A DNA stretch of 64,000 nucleotides from Adhaeribacter soli (GTDB taxonomy: Bacteria > Bacteroidota > Bacteroidia > Cytophagales > Hymenobacteraceae). The first letter of the stretch is position 1. The number at the start of each line of letters is the position of its first letter. The position numbers and the translations under genes were made by a program. Shown here piece after piece: positions 35,347 to 42,181 of this stretch. The notes beneath the pieces were generated by a model. It searched no databases, had not been told where the DNA came from, and worked only from the letters and a program-made list of their open reading frames with translations. The stretch spans positions 124,001 through 188,000 of the forward strand of contig NZ_VTWT01000003.1 of assembly GCF_008727925.1 (NCBI RefSeq), written 5' to 3'.

Positions 35347-36780
35347 CTATCGCGTTACCAGCAGTTTCTGTATTTGGGTTTTACCTTCGGAAGTTATTTT
35401 TACCAGGTACATGCCGGCGGGCCAGTCTGCAACCTTCAGTTTCATTTCGGGAGTTAAACTTGTTTCATAAACTTTCTGACCGGTCAGGCTGTAGACCTCC
35501 AAAGTTCCGGGTTTCAGGTGGCCGGTTAGGGTTACTTCGGAAGTTGCCGGGTTCGGGTACACCTGAAGATTGGTTTTTGTTCCGCCTTCATGAACTCCGA
35601 GTACGCCGGCAGAAAGTTTAGCAGTAAAAACGCCTTTACCCGTAAGGGAGAGTTGGTCGAAGGCGCTGTTTGCCTTAAAGTTGCCGGCTATTACACAACT
35701 TCCGTTGGGTAAAGAAACGATGGCTTCGCCGGTACAATAATCGGAAGTGCTGTTTTGTTTTGCCCAAAGAGCATTGCTGGTAGCTCCGGAAAACCCGGCA
35801 ACAAAAAGGGGCGATCCTGTTGTGTCGCCAATAAGATTCGGTACGCCATTTCCTAAAGATACTGTTCCGCTAAAGCTGCCGGTTACTAAAAGGTTGCCCG
35901 AACTGTTCAGCGCGAAATCCTTGCCTTTAAATGTTCCGCCGGGAGGAGTCTGGTTAGCTTTTATCCAGGCTAAGGTGCCATTGCTGTTATATTTTGCCAG
36001 TTGGCTGCCAAGTACATACAAGTTATCCTGGGCATCGGCTATAAATTTGTTTGAATAAATTAAGAATATTGAAGGATCGAAGGTGCCGGAAAAGTTTTGT
36101 TGCCAGATGAGGGTGCCGTTTGCTGCGTATTTCTGAAAATGGGTTCCGCATTCTATAAAATAACTGCCTTGCGAACCACAGGCAATACTATAAACCGGAT
36201 CGTTGAAAAACCTGAGCCACTGAATTTTTCCGGCGCTGTTATATTTGGCTAAAAAGTAATTGATCGGGGCCAGGTTGCTTAAAGCAATGGTGTCAAATTG
36301 CGTCAGGTTCCTGAATTCGCCGGACATGTAGGTGTTACCGGCAGCATCTGTGGCGCCGGTGTAAACATAACCGGAGGGAAGATCGTTTGGTAAAGGCGGG
36401 ACAGGATTTCCTTTGGTCCACAGGCGATTACCGGCACTATCCAACTTGGCAGTAACCAGAGAACTGTTGAAAGGAGAAAAAGAATCCGTTCCCACGGTGT
36501 ATAAATGGCCGGTGGCATCAATAGAAAGCTTCAGAACAAGTGCGCCGGGATTTCTTTTAGACCAGATTTTTACCCCGTTAGGTTTGTATTTAGTCAATAC
36601 AAAGCCAGCTTTATCGACCATGCTGGTATAGGTATAACCATTCTGGTCGGCGACTATATTTATGAAGTCGCTGTTGTCCGGATTATTATGGCTGACCCAG
36701 TTCCAGGTTTGGGCGTATCCATGTATACCTGTAAAGCACAGCAAAACCAGAAGCAATATTCTATAATGGTAGGTTCCCAT
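35347..36780 (-). CDS. T9SS-sorted SBBP-type beta-propeller protein (first of tandem trio)
   Basis: A 477-aa protein, first gene of the minus-strand trio. Signal peptide residues 1-23 ('MGTYHYRILLLVLLCFTGIHGYA'), followed by 'TWNWVSHNNP'. Propeller-type blades include 'DQNGYTYTSMV', 'DATGHLYTVGTD', 'DAAGNTYMSGEF', 'DAQDNLYVLGSQ' and 'NSSGNLLVTGSFSG'. The type A sorting domain ('VYPNPATSEVTLTGHLKPG', 'PAGMYLVKITSEGKT') is very close, also in DNA, to that of the third gene (32186-33754), more so than to the middle gene. It is divergent from nadC, with ~177 bases between the starts. Confidence 0.88.
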   Translation of the reverse strand: MGTYHYRILLLVLLCFTGIHGYAQTWNWVSHNNPDNSDFINIVADQNGYTYTSMVDKAGFVLTKYKPNGVKIWSKRNPGALVLKLSIDATGHLYTVGTDSFSPFNSSLVTAKLDSAGNRLWTKGNPVPPLPNDLPSGYVYTGATDAAGNTYMSGEFRNLTQFDTIALSNLAPINYFLAKYNSAGKIQWLRFFNDPVYSIACGSQGSYFIECGTHFQKYAANGTLIWQQNFSGTFDPSIFLIYSNKFIADAQDNLYVLGSQLAKYNSNGTLAWIKANQTPPGGTFKGKDFALNSSGNLLVTGSFSGTVSLGNGVPNLIGDTTGSPLFVAGFSGATSNALWAKQNSTSDYCTGEAIVSLPNGSCVIAGNFKANSAFDQLSLTGKGVFTAKLSAGVLGVHEGGTKTNLQVYPNPATSEVTLTGHLKPGTLEVYSLTGQKVYETSLTPEMKLKVADWPAGMYLVKITSEGKTQIQKLLVTR

Positions 36781-36957
36781 AGTTAAAAAGTAAAGCGTTC
36801 AAATACAAGTCGGCAAAAGGATGTTGCACCGTTGCCTGTTACCGTTAATATTCCCGAAATCTTTCTGCCCGCGGATTCCGTTTAGGTTTAGGTATAAATT
36901 TTTAGGTTATATTTCCGGCCTGAACCGAAACTGTAAGCTCTTAATAGATTTTTTCCT

Positions 36958-37821
36958 GTGAAAGCACCTTATCTGACCGACCAAAGCATTGCTGAATTTA
37001 TAAAACTGGCCCTGAAAGAAGACGTGGGCGACGGCGATCATTCTTCACTGGCCTCCATTCCGGCCGATGCCCAAAACAAAGCCAACCTGTTGGTAAAAGG
37101 CGATGGCATTTTAGCTGGGGTGGAACTCTCAGAAAAGATTTTTCATGCCGTAGATCCGGACCTGAAAGTGGAATATTTTCTGCAGGACGGCGCAAAAGTT
37201 AAAGTAGGCGATGTGGCCTTTACGGTTACCGGCAAGGCGCAATCCATCCTTACTTCGGAGCGCCTGGTGCTGAACTGCATGCAGCGCATGAGCAGCATTG
37301 CCACTTACACCAACCGTTTAGTGGAAATGCTGGCCGGTACCAATACCAGACTATTAGATACCCGCAAAACCACCCCTAACTTCCGGATCTGTGAGAAATG
37401 GGCTGTTCTGATTGGCGGCGGCCAGAACCATCGCTTTGGTTTGTACGACATGGTAATGCTTAAAGACAACCACATCGACTATGCCGGCGGCATTGAAAAA
37501 GCCGTAAAAGCAACGCGGGAGTACCTGAAACGCTTAGGCAAAGACCTGAAGATTGAAGTGGAAACCCGCAATTTAGACGAAGTAAAACAAGCGCTGGAAG
37601 TAGGCGGAATCCATAGGATCATGCTCGACAACATGACGCCGGCCACCATGAAAGAAGCCGTGCAACTCATCGGCGGCCGTTTCGAAACCGAAGCTTCCGG
37701 GGGCATCACGGAGCAAACCATCCGGGAAGTAGCCGAAACCGGCGTAGATTTTATTTCCGTTGGCGCCCTCACCCATTCGGTAAAAAGCATGGATCTGAGT
37801 TTGAAAGCCGTGAAAGTTTAA
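36958..37821 (+). CDS. nadC: Nicotinate-nucleotide pyrophosphorylase (quinolinate phosphoribosyltransferase)
   Basis: De novo NAD synthesis enzyme condensing quinolinate with PRPP to give nicotinate mononucleotide and CO2. Landmarks: 'EDVGDGDHSS' at ~21-30, 'LNCMQRMSSIATYTN', the catalytic stretch 'LLDTRKTTPNFR', 'GGGQNHRFGLYDMVMLKDNH' and 'IEVETRNLDE', and the barrel end 'EASGGITEQTIREVAETGVDFISVG'. Its 287 aa are typical. The start is a GTG at 36958; no in-frame ATG with sensible context lies nearby. nadA and nadB are not in the window. Confidence 0.96.
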   Translation: MKAPYLTDQSIAEFIKLALKEDVGDGDHSSLASIPADAQNKANLLVKGDGILAGVELSEKIFHAVDPDLKVEYFLQDGAKVKVGDVAFTVTGKAQSILTSERLVLNCMQRMSSIATYTNRLVEMLAGTNTRLLDTRKTTPNFRICEKWAVLIGGGQNHRFGLYDMVMLKDNHIDYAGGIEKAVKATREYLKRLGKDLKIEVETRNLDEVKQALEVGGIHRIMLDNMTPATMKEAVQLIGGRFETEASGGITEQTIREVAETGVDFISVGALTHSVKSMDLSLKAVKV

Positions 37822-37837
37822 GCGGAAGCAAGATTTT

Positions 37838-37945
37838 AAAGTCCCCCTTTGGAGGGGGTAGGGGGAGGATTTTTACATTATTTGATCAAAATAAATTCAG
37901 ATAATTCTCCTGTCCTCCCCCTGCCCCCTCCAAAGGGGGACTTTT
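37838..37945. repeat. C-rich palindromic intergenic repeat
   Basis: The left arm AAAGTCCCCCTTTGGAGGGG (37838-37857), continuing GTAGGGGGAGGA, is repeated as an almost exact reverse complement at 37913-37944, around a ~42-base AT-rich centre. The arms themselves fold (CCCCCTTTGGAGGGGG). This is a well-known kind of dispersed Bacteroidota intergenic repeat. It lies 17 bases after the nadC stop and could also terminate transcription. Confidence 0.8.
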
Positions 37946-38174
37946 TCCCTTCTTGCGTAACGTTAGGGTTAAACTGCTGCAAGGTCTTATAAAAACCTTC
38001 ACCTGGAATAAACAAGAGGGATTTTGTTTGCCGCAAATGGTTTTTTTAACAGAAGCTTTGTGAAAACGATAGGTTTTTTGCCGAAAAGCCTGCCATTTTT
38101 ATCTTCCGGAAAAGTCAGAGCTCATCGCCTTTTTCCTTCTCTTAATCATATTTTTATTCACTCAAATTTTTGCC

Positions 38175-38182
38175 TACTTTTG
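38175..38182 (+). promoter_or_regulatory. Possible -7 promoter element for the YcxB-like gene
   Basis: TACTTTTG fits TAnnTTTG and lies 40 bases before the GTG start. No good TTG -33 element is seen at the expected distance, so this is only a candidate. Confidence 0.3.
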
Positions 38183-38222
38183 TGCGCCGTTCATGCGGCA
38201 AACCTTTTAGCGTATTACTTTC

Positions 38223-38723
38223 GTGCTGATCAAAACCAAAAAATATAAATTAGAGCCTTCGCTTTACATTAAAACGGCCATGCTGGAATTGCTGCGCAAG
38301 CAGTGGTGGTACATTGTTGGTCCGGTTGCTTTAGCCTGTTTAGCTTTTATCTGGCCAAGCTGGTGGTTTATTTCCATTGCCATTTTAATTGTAGTGCTGT
38401 ACCTGCTTTTCTGGGCGGTGCAGTTTGCCGGCGTAACCCAGGTAGAGCAAAATAAAATGCTTTTCGAAAGAATGTCTTACGAAATAGACGGCCGCCAGAT
38501 CCTGATGAAACTCAACGAGCGCCAGGGCATGCCCGTAAGCTGGGACATGATAAAATCGGCGAAGAAAACCAAAGACCTTTATCTGTTAAGCCTTTCAAAA
38601 GCCCAGTTTATTTTTCTGCCGTACACCATTTTTCAGAACCCGAACGACCTGAAAATGATGGATACGTACCTGAAACGCAAAAACCTGATTCCGGCCGACG
38701 GTGCAAAACCGGTAGCCGGCTAA
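38223..38723 (+). CDS. YcxB-like membrane protein of unknown function
   Basis: A 166-aa protein with an N-terminal stretch 'LIKTKKYKLEPSLYIKTA', two adjacent membrane segments (about residues 30-48 and 51-71, forming a hairpin) and a soluble C-terminal domain of the YcxB kind: 'MSYEIDGRQILMKLNERQGMP', 'WDMIKSAKKTKDLYLLSLSKAQFIFLPYTIF'. This matches small conserved Bacteroidota membrane proteins whose soluble part is PH-like; the function is unknown. The GTG at 38223 is preferred because the residues 'KTKKY' just after it are part of the conserved start. Confidence 0.72.
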   Translation: MLIKTKKYKLEPSLYIKTAMLELLRKQWWYIVGPVALACLAFIWPSWWFISIAILIVVLYLLFWAVQFAGVTQVEQNKMLFERMSYEIDGRQILMKLNERQGMPVSWDMIKSAKKTKDLYLLSLSKAQFIFLPYTIFQNPNDLKMMDTYLKRKNLIPADGAKPVAG

Positions 38724-38758
38724 ATTAAACCCGAAAAAACGTTATAAAACATATTGCC

Positions 38759-39097
38759 ATGAATAAATCGCTTTTAGTAGCGCTTGCTTTAGGTGCTGTT
38801 CTTACTTCCTGCGACCATCGTTCCGATCTTCGCGCTTCTGAAAAAGTATCTGTAGACCAGGTGCCGCCGGGATCCCGCGAAACCGACATCGATAACCTGG
38901 GCGGCGGCAATCCGGATGCAACCCACGAAAGCGGCTACGGCGAACACGGCCACGAAGGCGGTAAAGCCACGGATGCTACCCGCCCCGATGTAATGCCTAA
39001 CCACGACGAGCACAGCAGCCAGCTGGGCGGCAAAAGCGAGCAGGTACCGCAAGGCGAGAAAACCAATACCGCCGATTCGGTAGAAAGCCATAAATAA
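38759..39097 (+). CDS. Small His-rich lipoprotein
   Basis: A 112-aa protein with a lipoprotein signal ('MNKSLLVALALGAVLTSC', lipidated Cys18). The mature part is hydrophilic, low-complexity and rich in His, Asp, Glu and Gly ('HESGYGEHGHEGG', 'PNHDEHSS'), with no predicted fold. It may bind divalent metal ions, in keeping with the heavy-metal-binding lipoprotein 90 bases downstream and the ZIP transporter beyond, but this is inference. It lies 35 bases after the YcxB-like gene. Confidence 0.65.
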   Translation: MNKSLLVALALGAVLTSCDHRSDLRASEKVSVDQVPPGSRETDIDNLGGGNPDATHESGYGEHGHEGGKATDATRPDVMPNHDEHSSQLGGKSEQVPQGEKTNTADSVESHK

Positions 39098-39186
39098 TTT
39101 GCCCGAAGCATTTTTAGCCTGAAGGCAGGAAAACGTATTGGAAACGTGTGGAATTTAGTGTTGGATTGAATACGGAAATAATAAAT

Positions 39187-39477
39187 ATGAAAATCAAGAA
39201 TATTGCAGCTGCCTTGTTTCTGGCAGCCAGCCTTGCCGGTTTTACCGGCTGCGGTCAGCAAACCGCCAAAGAAGAAACTACTGAAACTACAGAGAAGGCC
39301 AAAATAACCGACAAGGCTTATATTTGCCCGATGTATTGCGAAAACAGCGCCAGCGACCAGCCCGGCAAATGCCCGGTTTGCGAAATGGACCTGGAGAAAA
39401 ACCCGGATTACGTAGCGCCGGCATCGGCTTCGGCAGATACTACCGGAGCAGTAGCCGACACAGCTGCTGCCAACTAA
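39187..39477 (+). CDS. Small lipoprotein with heavy-metal-binding (CPM...CPxC) domain
   Basis: A 96-aa protein. The ATG at 39187 gives a lipoprotein signal peptide with lipobox FTGC (Cys22); an in-frame ATG at 39148 would place 13 extra residues ahead of it. After a Thr/Glu/Lys linker, residues 45-69 form a heavy-metal-binding domain: CPMYC (47-51) and PGKCPVCEMDL (59-69). This is the short domain found at the ends of copper P-type ATPases and efflux proteins, here in its CPMYC form instead of CPMHP, keeping four Cys and two Met. The tail is Ala/Ser/Thr-rich. It probably sits in the periplasm or outer membrane and binds copper or a similar soft metal; a role in resistance is inference. Confidence 0.8.
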   Translation: MKIKNIAAALFLAASLAGFTGCGQQTAKEETTETTEKAKITDKAYICPMYCENSASDQPGKCPVCEMDLEKNPDYVAPASASADTTGAVADTAAAN

Positions 39478-39498
39478 GTTATCTCAAAACAGTACCCG

Positions 39499-39530
39499 AA
39501 AAGGCAGAAAAACCATTCTGCCTTTTTTTA
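39499..39530 (+). terminator. Intrinsic terminator
   Basis: AAAGGCAG/CTGCCTTT stem, ten-base loop and seven-T tail, about 20 bases after the lipoprotein stop codon. Confidence 0.85.
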
Positions 39531-39570
39531 TGACCTTTGCGTAAAGCCTTTCTGCCCTTAGAAATTCGCT

Positions 39571-39578
39571 TAATTTTG
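39571..39578 (+). promoter_or_regulatory. Probable -7 promoter element of the methyltransferase gene
   Basis: TAATTTTG matches TAnnTTTG and lies 22 bases before the ATG, after the preceding terminator. The -33 region (TTCTG at 39549-39553) is weak. Confidence 0.4.
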
Positions 39579-39600
39579 CACTTCAACAAACCGCTTGCCT

Positions 39601-40335
39601 ATGTCCCAGCCGGAAGAATGGTTCAGTACCTGGTTCGATTCGCCTTATTACCATATTCTGTACAGCAACCGCGATGCCCGCGAAGCCCAGGTTTTCCTGG
39701 ATAACCTTCTCGATCACCTGCACCCGAAACCCGATGCTAAAATCTTGGACCTGGCCTGCGGCAAAGGCCGGCACGCCATTTACCTGAACCAGAAAGGCTA
39801 CCACGTAACCGGCATCGATCTTTCGCCGCAAAGCATTGCCGTGGCCAAAGAATCGGAAAACGAGCGGCTTCATTTTGCGGTGCACGACATGCGCGAAGTT
39901 TTCCGGCCGAACGAATTCGATTTTGTGCTGAACTTATTTACCAGCTACGGCTATTTTGCTTCCGAAACCGAAAACGTGGTAGCCCTGAAAGCCATTGCCG
40001 AATCGGTAAAGCCCGGCGGCAAACTGGTGATCGATTTCCTGAATGCCGAGAAAGTAGTGGCCCACCTGGTAAAAGAAGAAACCAAAACCATCGAGGGCGT
40101 TACGTTCCACATCACGCGCCACATGGAAGGCAAACTCATCGTGAAAACCATCGATTTCGAAGCCGAAGGAAAACGGTATCATTTTCAGGAAAAAGTCTGG
40201 GCCTTAACCGAAGAAGATTTCCGGGAATACTTTAAAATGACCGGTCTGCGCCTGCACGAATGCTTTGGCAATTACAAGCTTGAACCGTACGATGCCAAAA
40301 CCAGCGACCGCCTTATTTTTATATTGAAGAAGTAA
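39601..40335 (+). CDS. Class I SAM-dependent methyltransferase
   Basis: A 244-aa cytoplasmic protein starting at the ATG at 39601 (a TTG six bases upstream is an inferior start). Motif I is 'ILDLACGKGRHA', motif II 'VTGIDLSPQSIAVA' and a later motif 'FDFVLNLFTSYGYF', all in the Rossmann SAM-binding order; the post-core region has a beta insertion typical of small-molecule methyltransferases ('TIDFEAEGKRYHFQEKVWALTEEDF'). The N-terminus 'EWFSTWFDSPYYHILYSNRD' is a conserved feature of a Bacteroidota group of unknown substrate. The substrate cannot be assigned. Confidence 0.88.
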   Translation: MSQPEEWFSTWFDSPYYHILYSNRDAREAQVFLDNLLDHLHPKPDAKILDLACGKGRHAIYLNQKGYHVTGIDLSPQSIAVAKESENERLHFAVHDMREVFRPNEFDFVLNLFTSYGYFASETENVVALKAIAESVKPGGKLVIDFLNAEKVVAHLVKEETKTIEGVTFHITRHMEGKLIVKTIDFEAEGKRYHFQEKVWALTEEDFREYFKMTGLRLHECFGNYKLEPYDAKTSDRLIFILKK

Positions 40336-40383
40336 AACAGGTTTTTCTCCACAGAAGTGCTTTGTGGCTTTTATTCGTTTATT

Positions 40384-40432
40384 TTTGTCCTGATACTGGT
40401 GTCCTGATAATTGATACCTGTGTCTAAATTAT
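40384..40432. repeat. Dispersed CTGATACTNGTGTC repeat
   Basis: TTTTGTCCTGATACTGGTG followed by TCCTGATAATTGATACCTGTGTCTAAA ends only about nine bases before the ZIP gene ATG. Related copies lie at 29051-29085, 48541-48560 (inverted) and 63500-63533. Confidence 0.6.
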
Positions 40433-40436
40433 TGCC

Positions 40437-41201
40437 ATGATTATTGCCATACTGATCCTGTTTTTTACGGTGCTTTTTGCGGGTTGGCTTGTACGCTTTC
40501 TGCCGAAAGATAACCAGTACTTCCTGAAGATCCTGCTGGCTTTCAGTGGCGCCTACCTGTTTACCATTACCATCATCCACATCCTGCCCGATGTGCTGCT
40601 GAGTACCGACGATCCGCATCAGGTTGGTTATTACGTGCTGGCTGGTTTCTTTCTGCAGCTGTTGCTGGAGCTTTTTTCCGAAGGCATCGAACACGGGCAC
40701 GTGCACAAACATGCCCACGACCAGAATAGCGGCTTCGTACCGTTCATGCTGCTTTTCTCCCTGATCATGCACTCCTTCCTGGAAGGCAGTATTCTGGTAG
40801 AAAACGGCCACGGGCACGGTCATGATCATGGCCACGCTTCCTACCTGGGAAATAATTTTTACAGCGTACTGGCCGGTATTGCCATTCACCACATTCCGGC
40901 GGCCGTAGCGCTTATGTCGGTGCTGATGTTCCGGCTGAATAACTTTAAGAAAGCTTTTGGCTACCTTTTTCTGTTTGCCATTGCTTCGCCGCTGGGCATT
41001 TTGTTCAGCAATTATATTATTCTGGAAGAACTCAAAAGCACCAACCTGTTCATGATCTTGTCGGGGCTGGTAGCCGGTAACTTTCTGCACATCTCTACTA
41101 CCATTCTTTTCGAAACCAGCCCCGACCACCGTTTCCACAAAAACAAGATCATCGCAACCATCGCCGGTACCCTCATCGCCCTGGCCAGTGATTTTTTGTA
41201 G
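40437..41201 (+). CDS. ZIP-family divalent metal transporter
   Basis: Integral membrane protein of 254 aa with about seven to eight hydrophobic segments. The ZIP signatures are 'MHSFLEGS' (HSxxEG metal site) in one helix and 'IAIHHIPAAVAL' (HHxPxx) in the next, the binuclear metal centre of the family. Two His-rich stretches, 'EHGHVHKHAHD' and 'NGHGHGHDHGHA', flank these and are typical of the cytoplasmic loops of ZIP proteins. It is likely to import zinc or another divalent ion down its gradient. The ATG comes right after a dispersed repeat, and no ribosome-binding site stands out. The two metal-type lipoproteins upstream may be linked in function but are separated by a terminator and a methyltransferase. 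Confidence 0.9.
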   Translation: MIIAILILFFTVLFAGWLVRFLPKDNQYFLKILLAFSGAYLFTITIIHILPDVLLSTDDPHQVGYYVLAGFFLQLLLELFSEGIEHGHVHKHAHDQNSGFVPFMLLFSLIMHSFLEGSILVENGHGHGHDHGHASYLGNNFYSVLAGIAIHHIPAAVALMSVLMFRLNNFKKAFGYLFLFAIASPLGILFSNYIILEELKSTNLFMILSGLVAGNFLHISTTILFETSPDHRFHKNKIIATIAGTLIALASDFL

Positions 41202-41608
41202 GGGTAATTTCCTGAATCAGGATTTTCAGGATTCATGGATTTTCAGGACTTTAGAGTTTTACTTGTTTTTTGAGCTATCTCCCTTTTCCAAAGCTAAGTA
41301 GGTGAAAATTTATTCGCTCATCTCGACGTCAGGAGAGATCTCATCCGGTTGGTAATACCTTTTATTCTGCCTTTTCTACTTTACTCTTGATCTATTTCCC
41401 TTTGGTCGAAATGACTGAAACGGTAAAGTATGGACGTGAAAAAGCAGCGTTATTCAAAAGAGGCAAGAAAAAAACGAACTGGAATTCTATTTTCTATCTC
41501 CGAAAAACAAGTATTATCACAAAAACAAAAATAAATTCTGAAATAACTGCAACGTTCTGTAACTTCCGGTAGTCATGCTTTTATAACGGACAATTAGACC
41601 CTGGCTGC
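41202..41608. repeat. Intergenic region with two kinds of dispersed repeat
   Basis: 41216-41247 holds tandem GGATTTTCAGGA units (two copies). 41316-41415 holds a degenerate palindrome with TCATCTCGAC and AGGAGAGATCT on the left and GGTCGAAATGAC on the right, of the common Bacteroidota 'TCATTTCGACNNNAGGAGAAATCT' type. No gene is supported, though a 61-codon ORF exists at 41387-41572. Confidence 0.55.
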
Positions 41609-42181
41609 TTGAAGATCTTCAGGAAAAAATCGGTTACGGAATCAGAGATGATCCAAGGCTGCGTGGCTGGAAAGCGAGACATGCAACAACTGCTTTATGA
41701 GCGCTTTGCCGCCGCCATGAAGGGAGTTTGCATGCGTTACGCTAAAACCAGCTTCGAAGCCGAAGACATTATGCACGACGCTTTCCTGAAGGTGTTCAGG
41801 CACATTCATACCTTTAAAGGCGATAGCCCCCTGGAAGCCTGGGTGAGGCGGATCGTCGTAAACACGGCGCTTTCGCATCTGCGGAGCCGCCTGCACAAAA
41901 CCGAAGCCAGCGAAACCGAAGAACTGCTGACCATTGCCGAGCCGGAAGTAACCTTTACCGGTTTTGCGGCCGAAGAACTGATGGAACTTGTCAGAAGCCT
42001 GCCGTCTAAATACCAGGCGGTTTTCAACCTGTTTGCCATAGAAGGCTATTCCTACAAAGAGATTTCAGAAATGCTGGGTGTGCCGGAAGTTACCTGCCGT
42101 TCGCATTATTTGCGTGCCCGGACCATGTTGCGTGAGATGGTAATAAAATCAGATCAAATTTATCATGAGAAAATCAGCTGA
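41609..42181 (+). CDS. ECF-type RNA polymerase sigma factor
   Basis: A 190-aa sigma-70-like factor. Region 2 is at ~25-95 ('LLYERFAAAMKGVCMRYAKTSFEAEDIMHDAFLKVF', 'FKGDSPLEAWVRRIVVNTALSHLR') and region 4 at ~125-180 ('LPSKYQAVFNLFAIEGYSYKEISEMLGVPEVTCRSHYLRAR'). The start is taken as a TTG at 41609 ('KIFRKKSVTESEMIQGC' aligns with the usual family N-terminus); an ATG at 41648 is the alternative. Its 3' end overlaps the next gene by 17 bases, which indicates translational coupling with a putative regulator of its activity. Confidence 0.9.
   Translation: MKIFRKKSVTESEMIQGCVAGKRDMQQLLYERFAAAMKGVCMRYAKTSFEAEDIMHDAFLKVFRHIHTFKGDSPLEAWVRRIVVNTALSHLRSRLHKTEASETEELLTIAEPEVTFTGFAAEELMELVRSLPSKYQAVFNLFAIEGYSYKEISEMLGVPEVTCRSHYLRARTMLREMVIKSDQIYHEKIS

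Noticed and set aside
38024-38248. 74-codon ORF ahead of the YcxB-like gene
   Set aside because: It overlaps the probable promoter and the start of the real gene, with no signal or domain.
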